Below are positions 49,001 to 59,525 of a stretch of 64,000 bases of DNA, in pieces; position 1 is the first letter of the stretch; each line of letters starts with the position of its first letter. Below the pieces are notes generated by a model. The model was given only the letters and a program-made list of their open reading frames with translations. It made no database searches and had not been told where the DNA came from. This DNA comes from Hormiphora californensis (taxonomy: Eukaryota; Ctenophora; Tentaculata; Cydippida; Pleurobrachiidae): the NCBI GenBank assembly GCA_020137815.1, contig CM035354.1, positions 8,168,487 to 8,232,486 on the forward strand. The letters are read 5' to 3'. Position numbers and translations under genes: made by a program.

Positions 49001-50974
49001 GGGAAGAATTGGTAAATAGACAAACACTGCATCTTAAAACAAACATTGAAAGTATATGTGCGTCGAGCACTGAATTCATGTGCAGTGAACTGTGAAAGAA
49101 ATACAATAAATACAATAATAGTGAAGGTCGAAGGAATGTCGGTTAGGGGAAATCGAGTAGATAAGTAAGAAGTGTGGTTGAGAAAGTGATTCTGAATTAG
49201 CGGTGAACAGATCTAATTGCTTTCAGTTTATTGGTTGCTGCATGCTCCTAACTATAGTATTAGTGATAGTATGTGTGGCGAACTTTCCTTGCTCGACCCT
49301 CGATTCTCTCTCCCAAATGTAAAGGAGGGGTAGAACGGTGAACGGTGAAAGTATTTGCGGTTAACAAAGTATGTGGTTCGAGGGAAATTGAGTAGAAAGA
49401 GGTGTGGTCCAGAAAAGATACTGAAATAGCGGTGAACAGATCTTCACTAATTGTTTTGTGTTTTGGCGTCTATAGCATTGTGCTTCCCAGTTAAAAGCAA
49501 GACAGGAAGCTCTCTCATTAAAAGCAGCTATACTGGCGGGTGTTAGGTTGCGAAAGTCCAGTTTGCCCCAAGATCTAAAACACACGAGGAGCACCTCAAA
49601 TGTCATTGTGCGGATCCCAGAACAAAGTTAAGAATGTATACGCATGTATCAAGTCAACGTGTGAACAACGTGTCTAAATATGAGCTAGGGCACATGGGAA
49701 ACTACAAGGAATTGTCGTATTAGAGAGCTGAAGGAATTAGAGGGCTCTAGAGAGTTTCTATAATTCAGGGATTCACATTCAGGGATTACAAAAAGGAAGA
49801 ATTCTCTCATTGTCACCATCAGGATACAGTAATCAGGACATTAGACAGTCTGAACAAGTCGATTTCGGCAACCGGGAAGTTGAGGTTAGATGATTATATA
49901 AAGAATAATCCGACACCATCTTTATTGTTAGAACTGTACATTTCTTTAAACGGGAGAAAGCAATTAGAGCAACGCCGTCCTAGGATACAGATCTACAAGA
50001 CCTACTAGATCTGCCGAACAGGAAGTGAGACAGGACAGAAGACAGAAGTGGGGCAAGAAAGAACAAAACAGTTCTAGATATAATAAATGTGAGAACAAAA
50101 ATAGTCTCCACACTTAGGCAGAGAGCACATTAATTTGATCTATTGGTACATGCAGTACGGCTTGTCGTAAATCACTTTTGATCAGGCGAAAACGCATTTC
50201 ATTACTATTCATGAGCATAATGAGGTTGGAGGGGGCACTAATAATTACTATCATGTTCTACTAGACCTGTAATTATCATCTGTTTCAGGCGGCACAATAC
50301 ACATCATTCCAAAGTGTAACTAACCCCTACGAAGCGGATCTGGATGGGATAACTTTCCTGGGTACTTCCGGACAGAACATCCAAAACATCCGCCAATACA
50401 CCCGCCTAAACAGTGGGGCAGATATAGCAGAGATAACACTACAAAGCAGACACATAGCCCCCACCTGCCCTGACACCCTGGGGTGTTACCCCTATATTGA
50501 TGAGGACCCCTTCATTCTGCGAGACTGTCCACATGTGTATTTCTGTGGAAATCAAAAGAGATTTGAAACTAAGTTAGTGGAAGGAGATCAGGGGCAGAAG
50601 ACACTGGTGGTGTGCGTACCAAAGTTCTTCGATAGTCACCAGGTAAGGCATTGGCTAGTAAGAAATAAGTGCAACTAAGAGCAATTAATTATTAAAACTA
50701 ATCGTTCCTCAAAGTGACCGAAATTGTTGCCTAACTCTGGACTCTCCTATCCTCTCACTTCTCATCCTCTCTCTCCCACTAGGTGGTGCTAGTGAATCTC
50801 AAGGATCTATCCTGTTTCCCTGTCTCCTTCGCCACCCTGCTGACTCCCTCCACGGGGGAGGCGGGTAAGACTCACCTTGATTACACTCCTGAGGAAGACA
50901 GTGGTGGAGAGGAGGATGGAGAGGAGCTACCTGATGTGAATGTGACACCTGATGCAGACGATGATATGGAATAG
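43078..50974 (+). CDS. POLD2: DNA polymerase delta small subunit (p50)
   Basis: POLD2 is the essential B-subunit of replicative DNA polymerase delta, an inactive calcineurin-like phosphoesterase with an OB fold. Exons 43078-43462, 43630-43855, 43966-44335, 50289-50642 and 50783-50974 join in phase. Landmarks: FKRQFAPLYSARLNNMRPML, KKCVIVGTIFKQMQLKPNIL, VDLITGQLGSL, SVRLIIAGDSLS, DVMPGQFDPASFSLPQQPLH, FLGTSGQNIQNI, APTCPDTLGCYPY, CPHVYFCGNQ and LSCFPVSFATL. The tail is acidic. The fourth intron (44336-50288, 5,953 bp) is far longer than the others (100-170 bp) and contains the palindrome and the antisense iGluR gene. Confidence 0.95.
44373..46004. mobile_element. 1,632-bp near-perfect palindrome (foldback element) flanked by TTAA
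   Basis: Two arms of 804 bp (44373-45176 and 45201-46004) are inverted copies of each other around a 24-bp spacer (45177-45200). Where I compared the arms I found two mismatches (near 44484 and 45088) and no length change. The outer ends AGTAAGAGTGGCGCGCC are flanked by TTAA on both sides (44369-44372 and 46005-46008), the target site used by piggyBac-type elements. No protein is encoded. It lies 87 bp downstream of the iGluR stop codon and wholly inside the POLD2 intron. Confidence 0.93.
46092..48818 (-). CDS. Ionotropic glutamate receptor subunit, intronless, with clustered frame breaks
   Basis: iGluRs are ligand-gated cation channels. From the Met at 48818: signal peptide (LLVLLLLVSAS), periplasmic-binding-like ATD (about residues 17-385), S1 (LRLGIIPEMPFISE; the R in NNAVRKADIDFSFP matches the ligand-carboxylate arginine), M1 (VWGAIIVGCALVTSMTYIF), pore loop (SLWLISAGLVGQTGEMLPKS), M3 with MYTANMTAFLT (SYTANLAAF equivalent), S2, and M4 (WIIPMGIAAALICLLGEYVY). 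The first frame ends at 46719. S2 then continues in other frames (EGLERMRAGGFVFIDE, then CDIVQIGEPFQPFELAYGL) to a stop at 46092. Three stop-and-resume points fall within about 110 bp (46625-46735). It is either a recent pseudogene, a consensus error, or frameshifted. Antisense within the POLD2 intron. Confidence 0.9.
48819..50288. other. Rest of the POLD2 intron upstream of iGluR
   Basis: No gene seen. It should contain the iGluR promoter. Two imperfect direct copies of about 100 bp with GAGTAG and AGCGGTGAACAGATCT lie at about 49140-49215 and 49370-49445. Confidence 0.5.
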
Positions 50975-51354
50975 TGGAGTAGGGTACAGATGGAATAGTA
51001 CAGATGGAATAGTACAGGTTACTATTTATATAGAGACGGGTTTAGGGTGAAACTAGAAACCAGGTGCGGCTTTGTGACGAGTGATGGATATTATGGTAGA
51101 CGCGGCAGAAGAGACAGTTTTGATATTATCAATTATTTTATTGAAGTTTTTATCGATTTTTAATTCACCTCCCTCATCCATCTAAGATGCTATAGCGATG
51201 ACTGATATATTATTTGATATTTCCCTATTTTGTATTTGAACGTGTGCTTTTCACTGCACTACCGGTACAGCCCTGATTTTAAATCACCCAATGGCCCACC
51301 CCTCCCTAGTTGTAAGTAACTATAGTCCCCCTTCTAACCTGAATACACCATTAG
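50975..51354. other. Short intergenic region
   Basis: POLD2 3' UTR and MEAF6 promoter; nothing else seen. A repeated GGAATAGTACAGAT follows the POLD2 stop. Confidence 0.4.
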
Positions 51355-51744
51355 ATGTCTACCACAATGCCTGGCATCTCCAGTGAAGACAAGCTGGAGT
51401 ACGCAGAGTTGTTACAGAAGAAGCAGGAACTAGAGGACAGTCTAGTGAACCTAGAGAGGCAGATATACCTGTTTGAGGGTAGCTACCTTGAAGACACCTC
51501 TAGTTATGGGAACATTATCAGGGGTTGGGACGGGTACCTTAGCAACAAGAACTCTAACAAGGGTGGAAGGGATAGGAAGTTCAAAGAGTCAGACAGGTTG
51601 TTCAGTAGGAGTTCTGTGACGTCAGCAGCATCCCTTAGTAACCACGGTAACAACTCCGCAACTGTGGCTGACAGTGATGACGAGAGGTTTCAGAAGAAAA
51701 AGAAGTTGAAATTGAAGAAAAAGGATAGCTCAAATCCTTACTGA
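51355..51744 (+). CDS. MEAF6: MEAF6/EAF6, histone acetyltransferase complex subunit
   Basis: EAF6 is a small shared subunit of the NuA4/TIP60 and MOZ/HBO1 acetyltransferase complexes. The 129-residue intronless frame has the conserved coiled-coil core: [40 protein letters not shown] and [19 protein letters not shown]. The tail is a serine-rich segment ending in a lysine block ([10 protein letters not shown]). It is shorter than the vertebrate protein (about 190), lacking part of the C-terminal tail. Confidence 0.95.
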   Translation: MSTTMPGISSEDKLEYAELLQKKQELEDSLVNLERQIYLFEGSYLEDTSSYGNIIRGWDGYLSNKNSNKGGRDRKFKESDRLFSRSSVTSAASLSNHGNNSATVADSDDERFQKKKKLKLKKKDSSNPY

Positions 51745-52050
51745 TATCAGAAACCAGATCAAGAACTGTCAGAGAATATTGCGAGTGAAAGTTGTTACCG
51801 AAAGTGTTTTACCAATTAATTTATATAATAAATCTACCATCATTCCATTAACTTTATGTTATACATGTACATCAGAAGAACGAATTACTTGCAGATGTTT
51901 GTTATTTTACCAATCACCCCTCCCATCGCCGGTTTTCTCGACAATCAGCAAGCCTTCCCCGATTATACTATGTACTTTGTATAGTGTTGTTTTTACTACC
52001 AATACATTCCCAATCTATCTCATCACTTTGCTCCACCAATAGGTACAGCT
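51745..52050. other. Short intergenic region
   Basis: MEAF6 3' UTR and AP1S promoter; AATAAA at about 51827 could be the MEAF6 poly(A) signal. A CACCAATAG acceptor-like site precedes the AP1S start by about 10 bp. Confidence 0.45.
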
Positions 52051-52957
52051 ATGATCCAGTACATGTTACTATTCAGCCGGCAGGGGAAGCTCCGTCTTCA
52101 GAAGTGGTACAATCCCATCGCCCAGAGAGAGAAGAGGAGAACTACGAGGGAGCTTATTACACTGATACTCTCTCGTAAACCTAAAATGTGCTCTTTTCTG
52201 GAGTATAGAGACCAGAAGGTAGTTACACCTGTTTACGGCTGTGTCACCTCCTACAGCCGGGTTCAGCTGCATGTTTGTGTGTGCGTGTGAAATGCAACTA
52301 ATTTTAGTGCACAGTACACAATTTCAACTGCTTCACTGTCATGTGTGCCGGTAGTATTACTAAAATACTCCCCCCAGATTGTGTATAAGAGGTATGCCAG
52401 TCTGTTCTTCTGTGTGGCTATAGAACCTAACGATAATGAACTACTAACTCTGGAGATTATCCACAGGTAATGTCTTATACTAAAACTCTTCAAAATTCTT
52501 TTAGTCATGTAGTATCTTTTATTTTGCTGGGATTTTGCTTGATTGTCTGAACTAGCTTTGAACATCTGATCCCCAGGTATGTGGAACTACTTGACAAGTA
52601 TTTTGGAAGTGTGTGTGAGTTGGATATCATCTTCAACTTCGAAAAGGCATACTTTGTTCTGGATGAACTCCTGGTGGCTGGAGAAATGCAGGTAAATGGG
52701 GCAGGGAAATGTAACACATCATGATAAAGGAGAATAATCTAGCTGCTCCTTATCATTTCTATATTCATTAATCATTTATTTCGGCTTCTAATCTCGAGTT
52801 ATAATCTGGTATTACCCCCTCTCAGGAGACGAGTAAAAAGAGTGTGTTGAAGGCTATAGCTGCACAGGATATGTTACAAGACGAGACGGAGAGCAAGACA
52901 GGGCTGGATGAAATGGCTGACAAAAAGAAGTTGGGACTAGCCGGGGGACTGCCATAG
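52051..52957 (+). CDS. AP1S: AP-1 clathrin adaptor sigma subunit
   Basis: The sigma subunit stabilises the AP-1 core, which sorts cargo between the trans-Golgi and endosomes. Exons 52051-52218, 52378-52466, 52577-52691 and 52826-52957 join in phase to about 167 residues, near the family length of 155-160. Landmarks: [72 protein letters not shown] and [18 protein letters not shown]. The C-terminus has an extra Lys/Gly-rich tail ([11 protein letters not shown]). Vertebrates have three AP1S paralogues; this one is not assignable to any. Confidence 0.95.
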
Positions 52958-53263
52958 AGACACTATAATGGGAGAAAGAGAAAGAGAGAGACATTATGGG
53001 AGGTTGTGTCATGTACACCAGGCCCCTTTCAGCGGGAAGGGTCTGGTGATGACAAGATGTGTTTTGGGAGGATAATGGGTTGCTGCTGGTCAGGATCTGT
53101 GTATAGAGCGGGATATTGTGTGTTTATCTATTGATTGTCTGTGTGTGTGTGGTGTTTAACTTCTGCTGCAATGTATTTCACCTTGAACTTTAAACCCCTC
53201 AAAACAAAGTAGTCATAATTTATCCAGATAGTATCTCCCTATAATGCTCCTCCACCCTATAGC
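52958..53263. other. Short intergenic region
   Basis: AP1S 3' UTR and upstream region of the MBD gene. No other feature. Confidence 0.4.
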
Positions 53264-55984
53264 GTGCCATGGAAGGGGGTCGATCAGTGTCTACCAAGAC
53301 GACCTATGCTAACAGGCCATCTGACTACGCTACAACATCCTGCCCTGTTCCCTACCAGCTGTACCCCAGAGGAGGAGACCTCAAACCTAACCAACACTGT
53401 ATCAAACAATATCACTGCTAGTTCAGCTATAATATTAGTAGATTCTGACTCACAGAGCTCTCTGCAGAGTGATCACAATATTACCGACTCTCCTGACAAG
53501 TTCTGTCTATCTAGACGGCAGTTGATTGACCATAGCAACATGATTGATAGACCCAGTTTGTGCGAATTAGAAGGCCCAGGATAGAGAGCAGTTGTTTCTC
53601 AATGACAAGGATACCTCGCCATTAGAGGAAATACTCAGCAAGGAGACCTCCGCGTTGGAAGATCTGCTCTCTAAGAACTCTGACAGCCCGGTTAAATTAA
53701 CTGCTAGTGTTGTTGAAACTGAGAAGGAGAACCAGACAGACAATAATAATGATGGGGGTGATGTAGGGACCACCGCCAATGAGTACCACACTATCAGACA
53801 ATGAGATACCTCTAGAGGAGCTCAAGGGTGCTGATACTGGTGATGACACTACTGCTGATACAACACTAGAAACCACTGTCAACACAGCAACTGTATTAGA
53901 TGTCCCTGATAGTGCTGACAATGATGCTGATGTCTCCTTCGTATCAGAAAGTTGCGGACCTGGTAAGTTACGACACTGATCTGTATTTTCAACCTAATCG
54001 CATTTCTATATTGCATTGTATTACTCCGAGTTAGGAATTTCACCCGTCCAATGTTTCAGTGTTACCAAGGAAAGAGAAACAGCGGAAGAAGAGCAGGAGC
54101 ACCTCCGGTAGAGCCCCTCAGGTGGGCCCACAGCCTCCAACTCTACTATTGGGTGATATTGATGCTCTTCCCAGGCCAAAACGGGGAAGACCCCGGAAAC
54201 ACTGGCCTAGTAAGTCTTTAATCTAGGATTTATAGCATGAAACTTATCAGATGTTATGTATTATTTGTGTTAGAATTATAAGATACATCTCCTAATAAAG
54301 TAACTCCCCCCACAGAGGATCCAAATAAGCCGCCCAGTAAACGTGGTAGACCTAGGAAAACTACCAGTGCTTCATTCTCTGACACTGTCACGTCAAATGG
54401 AAGTGCAGCCAACTCCAGTATAGACCTAACAGATACTGCAGGGGTGGAGGACACTCGGAGGATTAGGAAACCCTCTCTCAAGTTGATAGAATCAGTTGTT
54501 AATGATGTCGGACGGAGGATTGCCAAAGAAGATATTCCTCCTTCCAACAACAAGGATACTCCAATCAACCTGGATCCTCCATCCAACCTAGCTTCCAACC
54601 CTCCACCGTTATCAGCTGCCCCAGGAGTAACATCAATATCAGCTGCTCCAGTAGCTCCAGGAGTGACACCATTTATACCGGGGGTTATCAAGGTAGAGGC
54701 CCTGGATACGGAGCCTTTCAATATGAACACTACACGGAATACAGTGCAGGGTAATGCTGATAACGGTAAATCTCCTACTACCCCGAGTTCTTATGTTCCT
54801 GTTCCTGCACTTCCAGAGGGGTGGACTATGCGGGCTAAAGCTAGGAATGATGTGTCAAAGTACAAAGGTCGACTGGATATTTGTTACCGATGGTGAGTTA
54901 ATATTGGGATAATTCTAGGGTGGTTTAGTTTGTTTTCACACTTGTATCTGGTTCTTGTCGCTTATATTTTCATGTTGAATTAATATTTCTCTGTTTCAGT
55001 CCTAACGGGAGGTCCTACAGATCCAAACCCAGCCTGGTGGAGGCGCTCAGAGAGATTGACCCAACCACGAACTGGTCATGTATTGATTTCAAAACAGGAG
55101 TGTTCAAAATGGGGCCGACCCCTGCTTATGTACCAGGCAATATCAGCCTAGCACAGACAAGTCAGCACAAAAAGAAGCATAAGTCGTATTTTGGAGGTGC
55201 CTCACAGGTGGTAAATTCTCGGGGAGTGCCTCCCACAATGGCGCACCAACCCACCAGAGTCAGCCAGCCATCCTTAGAGACCATGTACACACGAGATGGT
55301 AATGCAGCATTCCCCTCTCAAATCTTCCCTGGAGTACAACCCCTTCTTACCATGTCTCCAGAACAACATAGGAGGTCCAGTGAGATATACAATTCGCTGA
55401 TGCCTCCTACTATGGTGCGTACTAACAGACACACCCTGGCCTATAACAGTCCACCCGCCCGGCCTGAACCACCAAGGAGAGGACATTATTGGGGAGGATC
55501 TAGAGGGGGTCCTCGAACTAGGGGTCCAGGAGGTATCATCATGAGAGGTGGGGTTACTTCCCGGGGTATGAACTATGGAGTCAGATGGGCCGGGCCTCAG
55601 GAGCACACTACCGGACCAGTTGTATACCCAATAAACACTGTTAGGAGTAGGAGGGGTAGGAGACCAACATGGTCTCTTAATTCGGACAGACACATGATGA
55701 TGAATAACTTATCTGTACATAGTATACATCCTAGCAGAGCTAGAGTGGTAGAGGAGAATGTTCAAGTTAGTGACAGTGATGTGGTGTTTATAAAGGAGTC
55801 ACCTCGTCCTGAGAAGAGAAGGAAGACTATATCAGTGCCACCCCCACCACTAGCACCACTCACAAGAGAGGAGGTGAATTGGGAGGATGCTCCACCCTCC
55901 CCTACTGTGGATATCCCTCCCCCTCCACTGATAGAGACTCTACCTGACATGCCCAGTCTGGTGCGGATATCACCTATCGAACAG
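53264..55984 (+). CDS. Methyl-CpG-binding-domain protein with two AT-hooks; two frame breaks in the first exon
   Basis: The later exons (54060-54209, 54316-54892, 55000-55984) join in phase. They contain two AT-hooks, both KRGRPRK (near 54180 and 54342), and an MBD starting LPEGWTMRAKARND and continuing across the 54892/55000 junction as ICYRCPNGRSYRSKPSLVEA. AT-hooks next to an MBD recall MeCP2-type readers of methylated DNA. A Pro/Arg/Gly-rich C-terminal region follows. The 53264-53962 part is acidic and Ser/Thr-rich and changes frame by +1 twice: at about 53572-53584 (stop TAG) and 53785-53804 (stop TGA). It then enters the donor at 53962 in phase with the AT-hook exon. The 5' start and the 3' end (donor at 55984) are not fixed; the last exon may lie in the next stretch. 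Confidence 0.8.
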
Positions 55985-56621
55985 GTAACTAGCTATCGCT
56001 CATTGCTCTATCCGCTTCTATCTTTTTCACCTACCCATCTATCTCTTTAGTGTTCTCTCCCTCCCTCTCTGTATCTCTCTCTCTTTCTCTCTACACACTT
56101 CACGCGATTGTCACTTCATTTGAAAAATGGTGGGAATTAGGAACTATGACAGTAGCCTCCTTTACTGCGATATGTGCCTCTCTCTTTATAGCTTCACGGT
56201 CTATTCAGTAGCACACATATATAATATTGAGCTGTAGTGTGTGTATTTCAGTTCAGCTAAGGATTCCCCCTTTATTAAATTAACTCACGGAAAGACTGTT
56301 GAAATTCATTCACTCTCCGTGGCACGTGGTGTCTCACCGCGTCTCACGTGACCTAATGTCTCTCTCTCTTCCCCCAACTATTAAAATGTGACTCTCTCTC
56401 CCTTCTGAAATTGGTTAATTTAATTAACCATATACTGCTCTCTCTATCACCCCTCTCTCTCTCTCTCTCAAAAGAACTTGTGTTTGAGTGTTGGTTGCAA
56501 TAACACACAGTGTGTACAAATTTGCATCGCCTCCCATCCTTTGTCTTGTGTGCCACGTCTTGTTGTTCCGATCGTCTGGATCCCATTTCCAGCAAAGTTA
56601 TTAGTGTGTTTCGTTAGTAAC
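55985..56621. other. Region between the MBD gene and the Q-rich gene
   Basis: Pyrimidine-rich tracts (56045-56095, 56360-56470) and CACGTG motifs near 56322 and 56344. The latter suit a promoter for the downstream gene. No gene recognised, though a terminal MBD-gene exon may be hidden here. Confidence 0.4.
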
Positions 56622-58904
56622 ATGTATCGAGCACCGTACCCTCCTGGTCAGTACCACCAATACCAGCAGCAGCAACAGCAATACCACCAGCAATATCAGC
56701 AACAATATCAGCAACAATATCAGCAGATTATCGTGAACCCCCAACAACAACAACACTACCCTCAACCACATCCCCCTCAGCTGTCACGTGTTCCGGTAAT
56801 ACACTGTGAAAGCACTTCTTCTGAAAATGCACTGTTTTGAAAATGTAGGATGTGTTGACGCTTAGTTTATAGTCCTCCCCCTACACACTATAACAGTCAT
56901 GCATGTCAAGTTGTAGCCTAGCGTGTACATTAGGTGTTATACTGTAGTGTCATAGTGTAGTAGGTTATTAGGGTGTATGTGTCTGTGTGTGATAGACAGG
57001 TGGTGGGCTACAATTTTGGTAGTTCTCGCATTATCATATTACTCTCTCTTACCTCACATTCTCTCTCTTTTACCTCATATTCTCTCTTTTACCTATTCAT
57101 ATTCTCTCTCTGTAGCTATTAGACGCTCTCACGCTACCCCACTCTCCATATGTTATAACCGCTGCAAGATAGAGGGCGTGTTCGTGTGTGTAGTATTGCA
57201 CAATCTCCCCCTCTATAAGCTATAGTTCTCCACAGCAGTTTTACAATGTTTTACCAGTTCAATTCAAGCTGTTATTTTCTTTGGTCCCCTCCACTCCTTT
57301 GTCCCTTCCTGAAATCCCCCTCCTCTCCCCCAGTAACATCCCCCCAGATTGTAACACCCCCTTCCTCTCCCCCAGATTGTAACATCCCCCTCCCCCAGAT
57401 TGTAACATCCCTCTCTCTCCCCCAGATTGTAACATCCCCCTCCTCTCCCCAGATTGAATCTCTGGAGGAAGTCACAGAGGTGTTGCCAGTTAAGATAGGA
57501 GGCTTGCAGCACAATATTCCTGCTGTTTGGTGCAATGAGGTGTTTCACAACCTTTCAGTCAGTCATTTCGCCCGGCAGTGCAGGTACTGTTATTATCTCA
57601 TCAATTATTTATTTATTAATTAATTATTTTATCATCCATTACTGGACTTTTATTCAGTCTCTCATGTTCACAATCTCCATTATCCATTTAACATATCTCT
57701 CTCCCCTCTCCAGTTCCCAAGCGGACCCTATTCCTCCTGACCCTAAATGGCCCCGGATCCTGGTCCAGTTCTACTCCTTCGCCCTAACCGTCCCAGTCCT
57801 TGCATGTGATATAGACCTACAATTCAAGTGCAGGGAGAAAGTGAACCACCAATATAAAGCTGTCTCCAGCTATGTCGTGGTGTTACGGGGCCATGTCAGG
57901 GATGTAACTGTGGATATCCATTTCGTCCACTTTCTAGAGGAGGTGGAACTCCACCAGTACCTGCCCACCACCCAACATGCTACTAGTAACCAACAGGGTG
58001 GATCCTTCACTGTGGAGGATGGTATGAGGTCTATTTGTGGGGAACTAGAGGGGATAGTGAGGGGTAGAACTGATCTAGAAGATGGACTAGTCGTGTTGTT
58101 ATTAAAATATCTACAAAAATCAGATCTCTGTACATTTATCCTGGCCGTAGCTAACTCAACTCTGTACCACTGATTTTGAGTCCAGTGTCGTGACAGTTCT
58201 AAGGGATTCCCTCAACTGCCTCACGTCAAATCACTGTCTGATCTAACTGGAATGACGCTAGGAGACACCACAACTCCCACCAAGGATCCAGCACCATCCA
58301 CTGCAGCCACTCCACAGAATAATGCGGATATCCACAGAGCCATAACAAACCTCCTCCCTGATGACAGTAAGATATCTGACGATGTTAGAGAGTACATTGT
58401 AAGGAGCCAATGCATGTTCTGGATATGATTGGAGAGTCTGCAGAAGACAGGGAAACCACTAACATTTGATAGTCTCTCTGTTATTATAAGAGAGAAGATA
58501 CTGACTCCCTCAACAGTACCACCAACAGGGGCTGCAGTACCAGTCCCCCGGGGTTCTATCAGAGCTGTATACCCCCTGGATATAATCCCAGATACTACTC
58601 GCCCCACGTTGGTCCCCAGCACCAACAGAGATACGGCAGGCCACCCCTCCGGCGTCCTGTCCAGCCTGCCATGGCCCATGTAGCACCCATCGCCCCTCCT
58701 GCTGCTATGAGAATGGTGAGGCCCCTGAGGTTCAAAGAGCACCCTCCCAACAAGAGACCACCAATGATTCAGATAAATAAGGCGGTTCAGGTGATGCCTG
58801 CACAAAGGACTGTTCAGCAGCAGGTGAACTTTTTACCTATCGCAGCTAGCACGGACAAGAGAAAGCAAAAGTTTGTCGATTTGGACTTTTGTCCGCATGT
58901 ATGA
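56622..58904 (+). CDS. Unrecognised Gln-rich protein, frame broken several times near its 3' end
   Basis: I do not recognise this gene. Exons 56622-56795, 57453-57583 and 57714 onward join in phase. The N-terminus is Tyr/Gln-rich (QYQQQQQQYHQQ and imperfect repeats, encoded by CAGCAA/CAATAT units). A folded-looking region follows (IGGLQHNIPAVWCNEVFHNL, KWPRILVQFYSFALTVPVLA, DIDLQFKCREKVNHQYKAV). The frame stops at 58171-58173, but coding-like sequence continues in shifting frames: DFESSVVTVLRDSLNCL, then DIHRAITNLLPDDSKISDDV, then EPMHVLDMIGESAEDRE and LTFDSLSVIIREKI, then GYNPRYYSPHVGPQHQQRYG and PLRFKEHPPNKRPPMIQINK, to a stop near 58904. Two shifts sit at the homopolymers CCC (about 58511) and CCCCCGGGG (about 58547). 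The helical block could be histone-fold-like, but that is a guess. Confidence 0.55.
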
Positions 58905-59525
58905 TACAAGTTAGAGAGAGTATATTTGTTTTAGCTCAATAATTTTGTTTAACCCCGTCCTTATTCCTTCACATAAAATCTGAGTTTGCAGTGTTTGGAG
59001 GATAATTATTGAGGTGTAAGATGTGGCTGTAGGCGCTAAAACTCACACAAAAGTTTATGTTGTGTCCGGCGCAAAACAAGACAAACTACAGAAAGTGGCA
59101 ATTGTGAGCATTTGTGATTAGTACACGCGCAAAACTTACGCCGCGCACTAGATCCGTCAATTATGCGCGTTGGCGGATTCACACTTGCAGACTGCAAAAA
59201 TTTTCTGCACAGGTGAGTTCAGTTTTCGATTTTTTGACAATTCTGCCGTTTCGGTACCCTTTCGGCGTACCTGTAGCCTTTTGCATCTGTTGAAAGATAT
59301 TTAGTAGTGTGTGGCACCTACATATCCTACATTTTGACAAAACAATTAATCAATGACATTTTAAACAACGATTCAAAGTTATTATTGGTGAAAAAGTGGG
59401 CTCTAAAGTCTATAGGTACATGTAAAGAGGCCAATTTTCTGTAGATTACATGGTAAACTATTCAAATATGCATTCTCGTCAATAATTGCCATTCCTGTCG
59501 ACCAACTGCAAGTTGTCCTGAAACT
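58905..59525. other. Intergenic region
   Basis: 3' flank of the Q-rich gene and 5' flank of the retroelement. No gene seen. Confidence 0.4.

Noticed and set aside
58250-58500. Firm histone-fold (NF-Y/NC2-type) assignment
   Set aside because: Only a loose helix pattern in a stretch with unresolved frames; not enough to name a family.
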